From the NCBI RefSeq assembly GCF_026340255.1, contig NZ_JAPEPJ010000003.1:248001-312000 (forward strand): a stretch of DNA of 64,000 nt. Direction: 5' to 3'. A model generated the notes under the pieces. That model did not search any database and was not told the DNA's origin. It was given only the letters and a program-made list of their open reading frames with translations. Shown here one piece after another: positions 1 to 7,324 of the stretch (position 1 is the first letter of the stretch; each line of letters starts with the position of its first letter). The stretch comes from Streptomyces sp. NBC_01408. GTDB lineage: Bacteria; Actinomycetota; Actinomycetes; Streptomycetales; Streptomycetaceae. The translations under genes were made by a program, and so were the position numbers.

Positions 1-1
1 G

Positions 2-577
2 GTGCAGGACGAGCGGCCCGTGTCGGAGGTGCTGCGCCTGGGCCGCGGGTCGTGCAGCCAGCGGATGGCCGTCCTGGAGGCGGTCGCGCGGGCGTCCGGG
101 GTGCCCACGCGGGTGCGCGGCCTGCTGGTGGACGGTACCTTCTGGTACCCGCGCTTCCCCCGGCTGCGCCGGATCGTCCCGGACCAGGTGCTGCTGGCCT
201 GGCCGGAGTTCCGCCCCGGGGGTCCCGCCGCGCCGTGGCTCACGGTCTCGGAACTCTTCGGCGGGCTGCGCCCCCTGGGTGCGGAGCCCGGCGAGGGCTT
301 CACCAACGCCGGGTCGGAGACGCTCTTCGAGGCGCTGTCCCGGACCGCGATCGACTGGGACGCGGCGCCGGTCTGCCCGAGTGCGGGCCCCGGAGCCAGT
401 CCCGGGGCGGACTCGGGGGCGGGCCCCGCGTGCGACCTCTCCGCGTACGTCCTGACGGACCTCGGCCACCACGACTCGCGCGACGAGCTCTTCGCCCGGC
501 ACGGCCAGACCCTCTGCGGGATGGCGAGGCTGCTGGCGGAACCGGTCCTGGGCCGCCGCGCGGCGGGCGCGGCGTAG
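2..577 (+). CDS. Transglutaminase-like protein, 5' partial
   Basis: The reading frame is open from the left edge, so the true start is probably outside the window; the first in-frame GTG is at base 2. The visible part (191 residues) holds a transglutaminase-like/protease-like core: GSCSQRMAVLEAVARASG near residues 16-33 has the nucleophile-type Cys at the start of a helix, followed by a VRGLLVDGTFWYPRF strand segment. In this fold the catalytic His normally lies in that strand; none is visible there, so activity is uncertain. The C-terminal part is low in recognisable motifs. It converges with the haloalkane dehalogenase gene. The family assignment rests on the Cys region only. Confidence 0.6.
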   Translation: MQDERPVSEVLRLGRGSCSQRMAVLEAVARASGVPTRVRGLLVDGTFWYPRFPRLRRIVPDQVLLAWPEFRPGGPAAPWLTVSELFGGLRPLGAEPGEGFTNAGSETLFEALSRTAIDWDAAPVCPSAGPGASPGADSGAGPACDLSAYVLTDLGHHDSRDELFARHGQTLCGMARLLAEPVLGRRAAGAA

Positions 578-653
578 GCCCCGGCTTCGGGGGCCGGCGT
601 AGTCCTCCGCCTCGGGGCGCGGCGTAGGAGCACAGCCTGACCGGCGCCGACCC

Positions 654-674
654 TGACCCACCGGACACCCCCTA
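654..674. repeat. Short dispersed repeat ending at a stop codon (copy 1)
   Basis: The sequence tgacccaccggacaccccc runs directly into the stop codon of the minus-strand dehalogenase gene. A near copy sits in the same position at the end of the LysR gene (37432-37452) and a looser one at the end of the arginine deiminase gene (48940-48958). Read on the mRNA, each gene ends TAG or TAA followed by GGGGTGYCCGGTG or a variant. Confidence 0.5.
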
Positions 675-1544
675 GCCCGCGAGGGCGTGGCGGGCGGCCC
701 AGGCGTTGACGGCGGCGGCTATCTCCTCGGGGCGGTCCTCCGGGCAGAGGTGGGCCGCCGGGCCGCAGTACTCGGTCTCCAGCGCGGCGACGTTCTCCTC
801 GCACCAGGCGATCGTCGCGGCTCCGACCATCAGGGCGGGCGAACCGCCGAAGGTGAGCAGGAGCTTGGGCACCTCGGGGCTGGCGGACAGCCAGGCGCCG
901 TACTCCTCGACGCGGGCGACGACGTCCGCCGGCTCGCCCCCGATCGGCAGCGAGCGGGCCCACTGGAGCATGGGCAGCCGGCTTTCACGGGTCGGGTAGG
1001 GGGCGGCGTACACGGCCCGGTCGGTTTCGCCCAGCGGGTTCAGGACGGTCCGCCCGATGCTGTCCTCGATGAAGATGTTCCGGTCGAGGACCATCTCCTC
1101 CCCCACGCCGGGGGTGCGTATCGCCTCGAACCGGACACGGGCGTCGGGCGGGTACTCCTCCCAGGTGAGCGGCCGCAGGATCGTTTCCATGAAGGCGATG
1201 CCGCGCACCCGCCCGGGGTGGCGGGCGGCCCGGTCGAAGGCGAGGGCCCCGCCCCAGTCCTGGCCGACGAGCACGACCTCGTCGAGCCCGAGGGCGTCGA
1301 ACCAGGCGTCCAGGTAGCGGGCGTGGTCCTCGAAGCGGTACGCGCCGTCCGGCTTGCCCGAACGGCCCATGCCGATGAGGTCCGGGGCCAGGACGCGCAC
1401 CCCGCCGCCGATCCGGGGGAGCACGCCCCGCCACAGGTGGGAGGAGGTGGGGTTGCCGTGCAGGAACACGTAGGGGACACCGCGGACGCCTTCGTCGCGG
1501 TCCTCGTAGTACATCGTCGAGTCGAGTACGTCGATCGTGGGCAC
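672..1544 (-). CDS. Haloalkane dehalogenase (alpha/beta hydrolase)
   Basis: This 290-residue cytoplasmic enzyme would hydrolyse carbon-halogen bonds of haloalkanes to alcohol, halide and proton. The nucleophile Asp96 sits in the elbow VGQDWGGA, with Trp97 next to it as a halide-stabilising residue. Asn31 in the HGNPTSS loop matches the halide-binding Asn of the DhaA group. FMETILRP carries the likely acidic partner, and AAHLCPEDRPEEI near residue 265 carries the catalytic His. Length is normal for the family (about 290-310). The ATG at 1544 is preceded by gagagggg, an acceptable ribosome binding site. It is divergent from a MarR regulator that probably controls it. The family is well supported; the natural substrate is unknown. 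Confidence 0.88.
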   Translation of the reverse strand: MPTIDVLDSTMYYEDRDEGVRGVPYVFLHGNPTSSHLWRGVLPRIGGGVRVLAPDLIGMGRSGKPDGAYRFEDHARYLDAWFDALGLDEVVLVGQDWGGALAFDRAARHPGRVRGIAFMETILRPLTWEEYPPDARVRFEAIRTPGVGEEMVLDRNIFIEDSIGRTVLNPLGETDRAVYAAPYPTRESRLPMLQWARSLPIGGEPADVVARVEEYGAWLSASPEVPKLLLTFGGSPALMVGAATIAWCEENVAALETEYCGPAAHLCPEDRPEEIAAAVNAWAARHALAG

Positions 1545-1575
1545 GGGAGGCCCCTCTCGCTCATCGTTCGGGTGA

Positions 1576-1611
1576 CTAACGTTCGTGACACGAACGAAGT
1601 TATACCGTTAG
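1576..1611. promoter_or_regulatory. Nested palindromes between dehalogenase and MarR genes
   Basis: A perfect inverted repeat CGTTCGTG-A-CACGAACG occupies 1580-1596. An outer pair CTAACG (1576-1581) and CGTTAG (1606-1611) surrounds it. The only divergent intergenic gap in this part of the window (98 bp) holds this structure, so it is the natural operator for the adjacent MarR regulator acting on both genes. Confidence 0.65.
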
Positions 1612-1642
1612 TGCCACCAACGCAACGGATAGGCTTCGCCCC

Positions 1643-2125
1643 ATGACGACGGAAGAGGACCGGACCGTTCCCGCGAGGCTGCGCAAGCTGCCCAGCCGAC
1701 TGCTGGGGCAGGCCGCGGCGAACGCGCAGCGACTGGTGGCCGAGGGACTGAGTGGGGCAGATGCCCGTAATTGGCACTATGCGGTGTTGGTCACCTTGGA
1801 GGAGTTCGGACCCGCGAGCCAGGCCGCGTTGAGCACCCGTACCACCATCCACCGCAGCGACCTCGTCGCCGTCATCAACGAACTCGCCGAGCGCGAGCTG
1901 GTCGAGCGGGCGCCCGACCCCGAGGACCGCAGGCGCAATGTCATCACCCTCACACCGCTGGGCCGAAGGCGGCTGCGCAAGCTGGAACAACTGCTGGACG
2001 CCGCCCAGGAGGAGCTCCTGGCCCCCCTGTCCGCGCCGGAACGGGAGCAGCTCGTACACCTGCTCGGCCGTATCGTCGCGCACCGCTCCGGGGCCGGACC
2101 CACCATGGGAGCTGACGGTCGGTAA
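1643..2125 (+). CDS. MarR-family transcriptional regulator
   Basis: The 160-residue protein has the MarR winged-helix pattern. AALSTRTTIHRSDLVAVINELAERELVERAPDPEDRRRNVITLTPLGRRRL (about residues 50-105) contains the recognition helix, then the wing with its typical D-x-R-R-R. The flanking helices form the dimer interface in this family. It is likely a ligand-responsive repressor of the divergent haloalkane dehalogenase gene and of itself, through the palindrome at 1580-1596. The start ATG follows the operator by about 45 bp. The ligand cannot be read from the sequence. Confidence 0.9.
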   Translation: MTTEEDRTVPARLRKLPSRLLGQAAANAQRLVAEGLSGADARNWHYAVLVTLEEFGPASQAALSTRTTIHRSDLVAVINELAERELVERAPDPEDRRRNVITLTPLGRRRLRKLEQLLDAAQEELLAPLSAPEREQLVHLLGRIVAHRSGAGPTMGADGR

Positions 2126-2182
2126 CACCCGTTCGCCACACCCGGTGCAAGCCGCATCTCATATCTGAGATAACGTGCACCC

Positions 2183-3712
2183 ATGGCAGACGACTACCTC
2201 GTACGCATCGGCAAGCTCATCCGTGACGCCCGGCAGCACCGGGGCTGGACACAGAGTCAGCTCGCCGACGCACTCGGCACCAGCCAGAGTGCCGTGAACC
2301 GCATCGAGCGCGGCAATCAGAACATCAGCCTTGAGATGATCGCCCGCATCGGTGAAGCACTCGACAGCGAGATCGTCTCTCTGGGCTACGCCGGCCCGAT
2401 GCATCTGCGGGTCGTCGGAGGCCGCCGGCTGTCCGGTGCCATCGACGTCAAGACGAGCAAGAACGCGTGCGTCGCCCTGCTGTGCGCCTCCCTGCTCAAC
2501 AAGGGCCGTACGGTGCTGAGGCGGGTGGCCCGCATCGAGGAGGTCTACCGCCTCCTGGAGGTCCTGAACTCCATCGGCGTCCGCACCCGCTGGATCAACG
2601 ACGGCGTGGATCTGGAGCTGATCCCGCCGGCCCGCCTCGACATGGAGGCCATGGACGCCGACGCGGCGCGCCGGACCCGGAGCATCATCATGTTCCTGGG
2701 CCCCCTGCTGCACCGGATGGACAGCTTCCGCCTGCCCTACGCCGGTGGCTGCGACCTCGGCACCCGCACCATCGAGCCGCACATGATCGCCCTGCGCCGC
2801 TTCGGCCTGGACATCACCGCGACCGAGGGCATCTACCACGCGAAGGTCGCGGCCGGGGTCTCCCCCGACCGGCCGATCGTGCTGACCGAGCGCGGGGACA
2901 CGGTCACCGAGAACGCGCTGCTGGCCGCCGCGCGGCACGACGGTGTCACCGTCATCCGCAACGCCTCCTCCAACTACATGGTCCAGGACCTGTGCTTCTT
3001 CCTGGAGGCGCTCGGGGTCGAGGTCGAGGGCGTCGGCACCACCACGCTCACCGTCCACGGCATCCCGAACATCGACGTGGACGTGGACTACTCCCCCTCC
3101 GAGGACCCGGTCGAGGCGATGAGCCTGCTCGCCGCCGCGGTCGTCACGGAGTCGGAGCTGACCATCCGCCGGGTCCCGATCGAGTTCATGGAGATCGAGC
3201 TCGCGGTGCTGGAGGAGATGGGCCTCGACCACGACCGCTCGGCGGAGTACCCGGCGGACAACGGCCGTACCCGTCTGGTGGACCTGACGGTGCGCCCCTC
3301 CAAGCTCGAAGCCCCGATCGACAAGATCCACCCCATGCCCTTCCCCGGGCTGAACATCGACAACGTCCCGTTCTTCGCGGCCATCGCCGCCGTCGCCCAG
3401 GGCCAGACCCTGATCCACGACTGGGTGTACGACAACCGGGCCATCTACCTGACGGACCTGAACCGCCTCGGCGGCCGCCTCCAGCTCCTGGACCCCCACC
3501 GCGTCCTGGTCGAGGGCCCCACCCGCTGGCGCGCGGCGGAGATGATGTGCCCGCCGGCCCTACGCCCGGCGGTGGTCGTCCTCCTGGCGATGATGGCGGC
3601 GGAGGGCACCTCGGTGCTCCGCAACGTCTACGTCATCAACCGCGGGTACGAGGAACTGGCCGAGCGCCTCAACTCGGTCGGCGCGCAGATCGAGATCTTC
3701 CGGGACATCTAG
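2183..3712 (+). CDS. HTH domain fused to MurA-like enolpyruvyltransferase
   Basis: This 509-residue protein has a XRE-type helix-turn-helix at residues 5-62 (WTQSQLADALGTSQSAVNRIERG) followed directly by an EPSP-synthase/MurA-type domain to the end. The enolpyruvyl-transfer loop is recognisable as YAGGCDLGTRTIEPHM, with Cys190 in the place of the MurA catalytic Cys. Lys in KTSKNACVALL matches the N-terminal active-site Lys region. The C-terminal half keeps the paired fold (RPAVVVLLAMMAAEGTSVL, NRGYEEL). True MurA lacks the HTH, so this is a paralogue. It may make peptidoglycan precursor under special conditions or act as a sugar-nucleotide-sensing regulator. There is no clear Shine-Dalgarno before the ATG. 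A strong hairpin follows at 3852-3899. Confidence 0.85.
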   Translation: MADDYLVRIGKLIRDARQHRGWTQSQLADALGTSQSAVNRIERGNQNISLEMIARIGEALDSEIVSLGYAGPMHLRVVGGRRLSGAIDVKTSKNACVALLCASLLNKGRTVLRRVARIEEVYRLLEVLNSIGVRTRWINDGVDLELIPPARLDMEAMDADAARRTRSIIMFLGPLLHRMDSFRLPYAGGCDLGTRTIEPHMIALRRFGLDITATEGIYHAKVAAGVSPDRPIVLTERGDTVTENALLAAARHDGVTVIRNASSNYMVQDLCFFLEALGVEVEGVGTTTLTVHGIPNIDVDVDYSPSEDPVEAMSLLAAAVVTESELTIRRVPIEFMEIELAVLEEMGLDHDRSAEYPADNGRTRLVDLTVRPSKLEAPIDKIHPMPFPGLNIDNVPFFAAIAAVAQGQTLIHDWVYDNRAIYLTDLNRLGGRLQLLDPHRVLVEGPTRWRAAEMMCPPALRPAVVVLLAMMAAEGTSVLRNVYVINRGYEELAERLNSVGAQIEIFRDI

Positions 3713-3851
3713 AAGGTGGGGTGCGTGGGCAAGATTCGGGCCTGCTGTGACGCCCCCCCTCACCACCCACTGACCTGCGCCCCCGGCGCCTTCCACTCCT
3801 TGTGCAGCGACTGTGCAGCGCAGGAATCGAATACTGAAGCACCGTCAGCTC

Positions 3852-3899
3852 CGCCTGAACCTCCGCCACTCCTCACGGAACGTGGCGGGGGTTCAGGCG
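3852..3899. terminator. Strong hairpin downstream of the HTH-MurA gene
   Basis: The arms 3852-3869 and 3882-3899 pair over 18 bases with a single G-U, around a 12-base loop. There is no T-run, as is usual for terminators in this genus. It lies about 140 bp beyond the stop codon. The rest of 3713-4026 shows no convincing gene; the short open frames there have poor starts and no recognisable motifs. Confidence 0.65.
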
Positions 3900-4026
3900 C
3901 TTCCGGACCGAATTGCAAGTCAGTGGCGTGCTGCGGTTCCTGATGGACCGTCTTCCGCTACATAGGGTGGTGGCACTTTGTCGCGCCCTCGTCATGCCGT
4001 TCGGGGTGATCCCGGCGGCTGAGACG

Positions 4027-4251
4027 ATGCCGCCCGGTTACTGTGCAGTCATGTGCGGACCGCACCTCTCCTCGGACGGGTGGCCACAGCCCTGGAGTGC
4101 TTCAGCCGACGTCTGCACCCGGTTGGACATCACGTTTGCCCGGACCGCGCTGGACTTCCACGGCCTCGATTCCCTGGAAGCGGCCCACTGGCAGGAAGGG
4201 ATCGAGCACGCGCAACAGGACCGCGTCCGCTCAGGTTTCGACCGGATTTAG
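4027..4251 (+). CDS. Small hypothetical protein, uncertain
   Basis: A frame of 74 codons with high GC at third positions between about 4050 and 4251, which is the main support that it is coding. The C-terminal part (TRLDITFARTALDFHGLDSLEAAHWQEGIEHAQQDR) looks like a soluble helical protein. Starts at 4027 and 4050 are possible and neither has a good ribosome binding site. I do not recognise the family. The frame ends just before the next, also uncertain, gene. It could be a decayed remnant in this lower-GC stretch. Confidence 0.35.
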   Translation: MPPGYCAVMCGPHLSSDGWPQPWSASADVCTRLDITFARTALDFHGLDSLEAAHWQEGIEHAQQDRVRSGFDRI

Positions 4252-4256
4252 GGGGC

Positions 4257-4874
4257 GTGCCAATCCCTCGCCTCCACGAGCAGGGGCTTCGTCGTTGTTG
4301 GCGACTCATCCTGCGTACCGACCGGTACAAGATTCAATCGAACCAGGCGAAGAAAAGCATTGCCACCGTCCTCGCCGGCATCTGGTTCCTGACGCCCTTC
4401 CTCGGCGACCCACCGGAGAAGAACACCGCCAATGCCAAGCCGCAGCCCGCCGTCACCGCTGCGGCCACGCCACTGGCAAGCACTTCGCCTACGCCAACGC
4501 CAACAAAAAGCGCGGAACCTCAGATGCCCACCGTTGTGGGCAAGCCCTTCGGGGAGGCGGAGAAGGCCGTCGAGGACCTGATCGACAAGAAACTCACGGC
4601 GCTCAGCGCGTACAACGACGTAGAGCTTCCCGCTGCCTACGCGGACTGGGTCGTCTGCTTCCAGGGCCCCGAGGGCGGCGTGAAGCTTTTCCCGGCGTAC
4701 GCGAACACCAGCGTGTACCTCGTCGCCCCCGGCACGGCATGTCCGGCCGAGAAGAACACTGGCCTCCACCCGAAGCCAGCACCCACCCCAGCGCAGCCCA
4801 GATCAGGAACGCGCACGCACCCACCCCCAGCAGACCGACCGGAATCAGTACAGCGAGCAGCCATCCAGGCATGA
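4257..4874 (+). CDS. PASTA-like domain protein, start uncertain
   Basis: The frame encodes a short hydrophobic segment (IATVLAGIWFLTPFLG), a Thr/Pro/Ala-rich linker, then MPTVVGKPFGEAEKAVEDL followed by DWVVCFQGPEGG. That is the pattern of a PASTA domain (P-x-V-x-G, then a Q-x-P-x-x-G-like motif), with LVAPGTACPAEKNTGLHPKP at its end. Similar small proteins with one PASTA-like unit and a membrane or signal segment are common in Streptomyces. Only a GTG at 4257, close behind ggggg, offers a start, and codon usage before about 4310 is poor, so the N-terminus may be wrong or decayed. The proline-rich tail overlaps an antisense frame (4603-4875 minus) that would encode a membrane helix. Confidence 0.5.
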   Translation: MPIPRLHEQGLRRCWRLILRTDRYKIQSNQAKKSIATVLAGIWFLTPFLGDPPEKNTANAKPQPAVTAAATPLASTSPTPTPTKSAEPQMPTVVGKPFGEAEKAVEDLIDKKLTALSAYNDVELPAAYADWVVCFQGPEGGVKLFPAYANTSVYLVAPGTACPAEKNTGLHPKPAPTPAQPRSGTRTHPPPADRPESVQRAAIQA

Positions 4875-5063
4875 CGTCCCCCAGACACCTTTTTTGCACC
4901 CGGTTTAACCAGCGTAGGCGCCCCCATTGACACCGCCTCGGGACAAGTCACCGCCTCGTCGCGGGGGCTTCTGCATGTTGAGATCCCGTGGCCAAGGCCC
5001 ACCGCCTGCCGCGCTCCGGCGGTACCTTCGCGTCAGAAGCGATCGCAGATCGGGGTGGTGGGT

Positions 5064-6299
5064 GTGAGCGGGTACATCGAGGAGCAGGAGCGGATCGGGC
5101 AGCGGGTCCGGCGTCAGAGGCTCTCCGTCGGGATGACTCAGGCCGACCTCGCCGCTGCGCTCGGGCGGACTCAGGGGTGGGTGTCCAAGCTGGAGAAGGG
5201 CCGGATCGAGCTGGACCGGGCCGGTCTGATCAACGCCGTGGCCGCCGCGCTGCATTGCCACCCGAACACCCTGATCGAGCGGCCGTACACGAGCGGCGGC
5301 GCCGAGACCAAGTGGCAGGTGTCCGCGGCCTCGATCTTGCGAGAACTGCGCCGCTATGACCTGGCGCCCGTCTTCGACGGCACTCCACGCCCCTCCGAGG
5401 TTCTGTGGCACGACATGCAGCGCCTGCTGCGGCTCCGCGACGCCGCGGCGAACGGCGCCGTGCTGAGTGAACTGCCGGACATGCTGCGAGAGGCCCGAGC
5501 CCTTGCCGAGGTGTCCACCGGCCACGAGCGTGAAGAGGCGTTCGCGATCTACGCCGTGTGCTGCAAGTTCGCCCACACCGCCGCCCATGCCCTCGGACAC
5601 CCCGAGCTGGTCGCCATGACCTGCGAGCGGGCCACGTGGTCCGCTCAGCTCTCCGGCGACCCGGTTATGCCCGCAATGGCATTGTGGATGCGGATGTGGG
5701 ACACGTGGGCCTCCGCCGACTGGGACGACGCGCTCGCCCTCGGGGACAAGGCCCTCACCGGCATCGAGACGGAATACGAAGCCGGGGACCCGCTGGCCCT
5801 GCGCATGTGGGGCGCCCTGCACCTGAGGGCCGCGATCTCGTACGCGAGGGGCAGGAACGTCGCCGGGTCGGATGAACGGCTGGCCCTGGCCCGTACCGCG
5901 GGCGAGCGGGTCAACGCCTACGTCGGGCCCGAAATTCATGACCGGCACTCCGTCACGTTCAGCCTCGGCAACGTAATCATTCACAGCGTCAGCGCCGCCC
6001 TGGAGATGAGCGACCAGACCAAGGCCCTCCGCCTCAACCGCGAGGCGGACCCCGCGCACATCGCGGTGCTCCCGAACTCCCGCCTCGGGCACCACCACAT
6101 GGACCTTGCCCGCGCGTGGCTGTGGGACGGAAACCGGGACCAGGCCCTGACCGAGCTGGAGACCGCCGAACGCATCGCCCCGCAGCTGGTCCGCAACCAC
6201 CCCGTCGCGCGGGCGACTTTGCGGAAGATCATCTACGCCGAGCGGACGGCTACCCGTCAGCGTCTGCGCGGCATGACCGGACGTTTTTCGCTGGACTGA
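5064..6299 (+). CDS. XRE-type regulator with TPR-like C-terminal region
   Basis: This is a roughly 411-residue cytoplasmic regulator. The N-terminal helix-turn-helix is MTQADLAAALGRTQGWVSKLEKGRIELDR (about residues 24-52). The rest is all-helical with repeated Ala/Leu/Arg-rich pairs of helices, as in the TPR-containing regulators found beside natural-product and signalling loci in Streptomyces. GTG codons at 5055 and 5064 are both possible; 5064 leaves gggtggtg as a weak binding site. It is the first gene of a run of plus-strand genes leading into the RiPP maturase and precursor, so it is the likely pathway regulator, which is an inference from position. Confidence 0.8.
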   Translation: MSGYIEEQERIGQRVRRQRLSVGMTQADLAAALGRTQGWVSKLEKGRIELDRAGLINAVAAALHCHPNTLIERPYTSGGAETKWQVSAASILRELRRYDLAPVFDGTPRPSEVLWHDMQRLLRLRDAAANGAVLSELPDMLREARALAEVSTGHEREEAFAIYAVCCKFAHTAAHALGHPELVAMTCERATWSAQLSGDPVMPAMALWMRMWDTWASADWDDALALGDKALTGIETEYEAGDPLALRMWGALHLRAAISYARGRNVAGSDERLALARTAGERVNAYVGPEIHDRHSVTFSLGNVIIHSVSAALEMSDQTKALRLNREADPAHIAVLPNSRLGHHHMDLARAWLWDGNRDQALTELETAERIAPQLVRNHPVARATLRKIIYAERTATRQRLRGMTGRFSLD

Positions 6300-6357
6300 T
6301 CAGCGGGTATTCCACGGATTCATATTCGCCTGTAGCGGGCCGCCTACGGTCCGCTAC

Positions 6358-6774
6358 ATGACCTCGACGCGTCGCACTGACCATGACCGCGTACGACAGC
6401 AGGCGGACGACCCTGACCCCCGCTGGCCCCTGCGCGGCGATCTCGCGTACGACACCGGCACTTCCCGCACGGGCGTGGTCATAGACATCCCCGAGGACAC
6501 CGGCACCACGGTCTACCGCCTGTGCCCCGAGGGCGGCGGCGCCGCGGGCTGGACCGCCAGTCTGAACACCCTCGTACCCGCCGAGGACGCGGCCCCTCAG
6601 CCGCTTCCGCAGCGCCCGCTCGCCCATGAGCCCCAGGGCCAGCCGGAGTACGCGCCGTGGGACGCCTTCAGCAGCCCCGACCCCAGTCCGGGCCTGCGGG
6701 CCCGTGCTGAGCGGGGCATGGAGCGATTTTTGAAGGCGGCCGGCGAGGACGACCAGGCCGGGGGCACCGCATGA
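6358..6774 (+). CDS. Conserved-looking hypothetical protein
   Basis: This 138-residue protein has a small beta-rich centre (RGDLAYDTGTSRTGVVIDIPEDTGTTVYRLCPEGGG, residues 22-65) that resembles a compact SH3-like or KOW-like barrel, followed by a Pro/Gln-rich linker and a charged C-terminal helix (RARAERGMERFLKAAGEDD). I do not recognise a named family. Its stop overlaps the next start as ATGA, so the two are translationally coupled. The next protein has the same short beta-rich look, suggesting they are related or act together. Position places both between the XRE regulator and the RiPP genes. Confidence 0.65.
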   Translation: MTSTRRTDHDRVRQQADDPDPRWPLRGDLAYDTGTSRTGVVIDIPEDTGTTVYRLCPEGGGAAGWTASLNTLVPAEDAAPQPLPQRPLAHEPQGQPEYAPWDAFSSPDPSPGLRARAERGMERFLKAAGEDDQAGGTA

Positions 6775-6980
6775 GCCGCCTGCCGCGCTGGCTGCACGAG
6801 GGTGCCCGGGTCCTGGACCCCACCGAAGACCGCGAGGGGATCGTGCAGTTCATCGGCGAGTGGGTCGATCCCACCACCCGGAGGGCCATCCCCCACGCGA
6901 TCTTCCTGCGGCCCGAGGGCGGCGGCCGGGAATGGGTCGTAGCCGACCACCAGGCCCTGCGCGAGGCGGACCCCCGATGA
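6771..6980 (+). CDS. Small hypothetical protein coupled to the preceding gene
   Basis: This 69-residue protein (LPRWLHEGARVLDPTEDRE, then VQFIGEWVD and AIFLRPEGGGREWVV) has strand-turn-strand features like the preceding gene product and a W-x-V-x-x end. The ATG overlaps the upstream TGA by four bases. No family is recognised. It may belong to the regulator module rather than to peptide maturation; homologues beside other XRE/TPR regulators would settle this. Confidence 0.65.
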   Translation: MSRLPRWLHEGARVLDPTEDREGIVQFIGEWVDPTTRRAIPHAIFLRPEGGGREWVVADHQALREADPR

Positions 6981-7324
6981 CCGACCGGACCGGGGGCTTA
7001 CCGCCGCCCGGCTGAGGCATGATCGGCGGCCCACCCCGCGGTCGGCCTCGCTGGTCCCGCCGTCGTCCTCAGCGGCCAATCCCTCGACCTGGCAAAGCCG
7101 GTGGGCGCACCGCCTCCGGCCACCGCGCCGGACGTCGAACCGCCGTCGTAGGCGGCCCACAAGCTCCCCGCTCCGGTGGTCTCGCAGGCACCACCCGAGC
7201 GGGGGCACCACTCCGCCCGCCCCTTCCCGGCAGTCGGCACGGGCGGAGCACGGCGCCGGCGGTTACGCCCCCACCCACCCCCGGCGCCAGACACACACCA
7301 CTCGCTCGCACCGAGAGGAGCACG
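6981..7324. other. Intergenic region before the RiPP maturase gene
   Basis: These 344 bases contain no gene I can support. The reading frame of the maturase stays open upstream but its codons there translate to Arg/Pro/Gly-rich low-complexity sequence typical of a shadow. The segment presumably carries the promoter of the amcB-amcA unit; gagaggag at 7314-7321 is the ribosome binding site of amcB. Confidence 0.5.

Noticed and set aside
1592..1602. Sequence acgaagttat resembling one arm of loxP next to the MarR operator
   Set aside because: Only one arm is present, with no spacer and second arm in the right place; a chance match of ten bases inside the palindromic region.
2159..3499. Long minus-strand open frame across the HTH-MurA gene, and many similar antisense frames elsewhere
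   Set aside because: Typical of high-GC coding DNA; the translations are His/Asp/Gly/Val- or Arg/Pro-rich without motifs.
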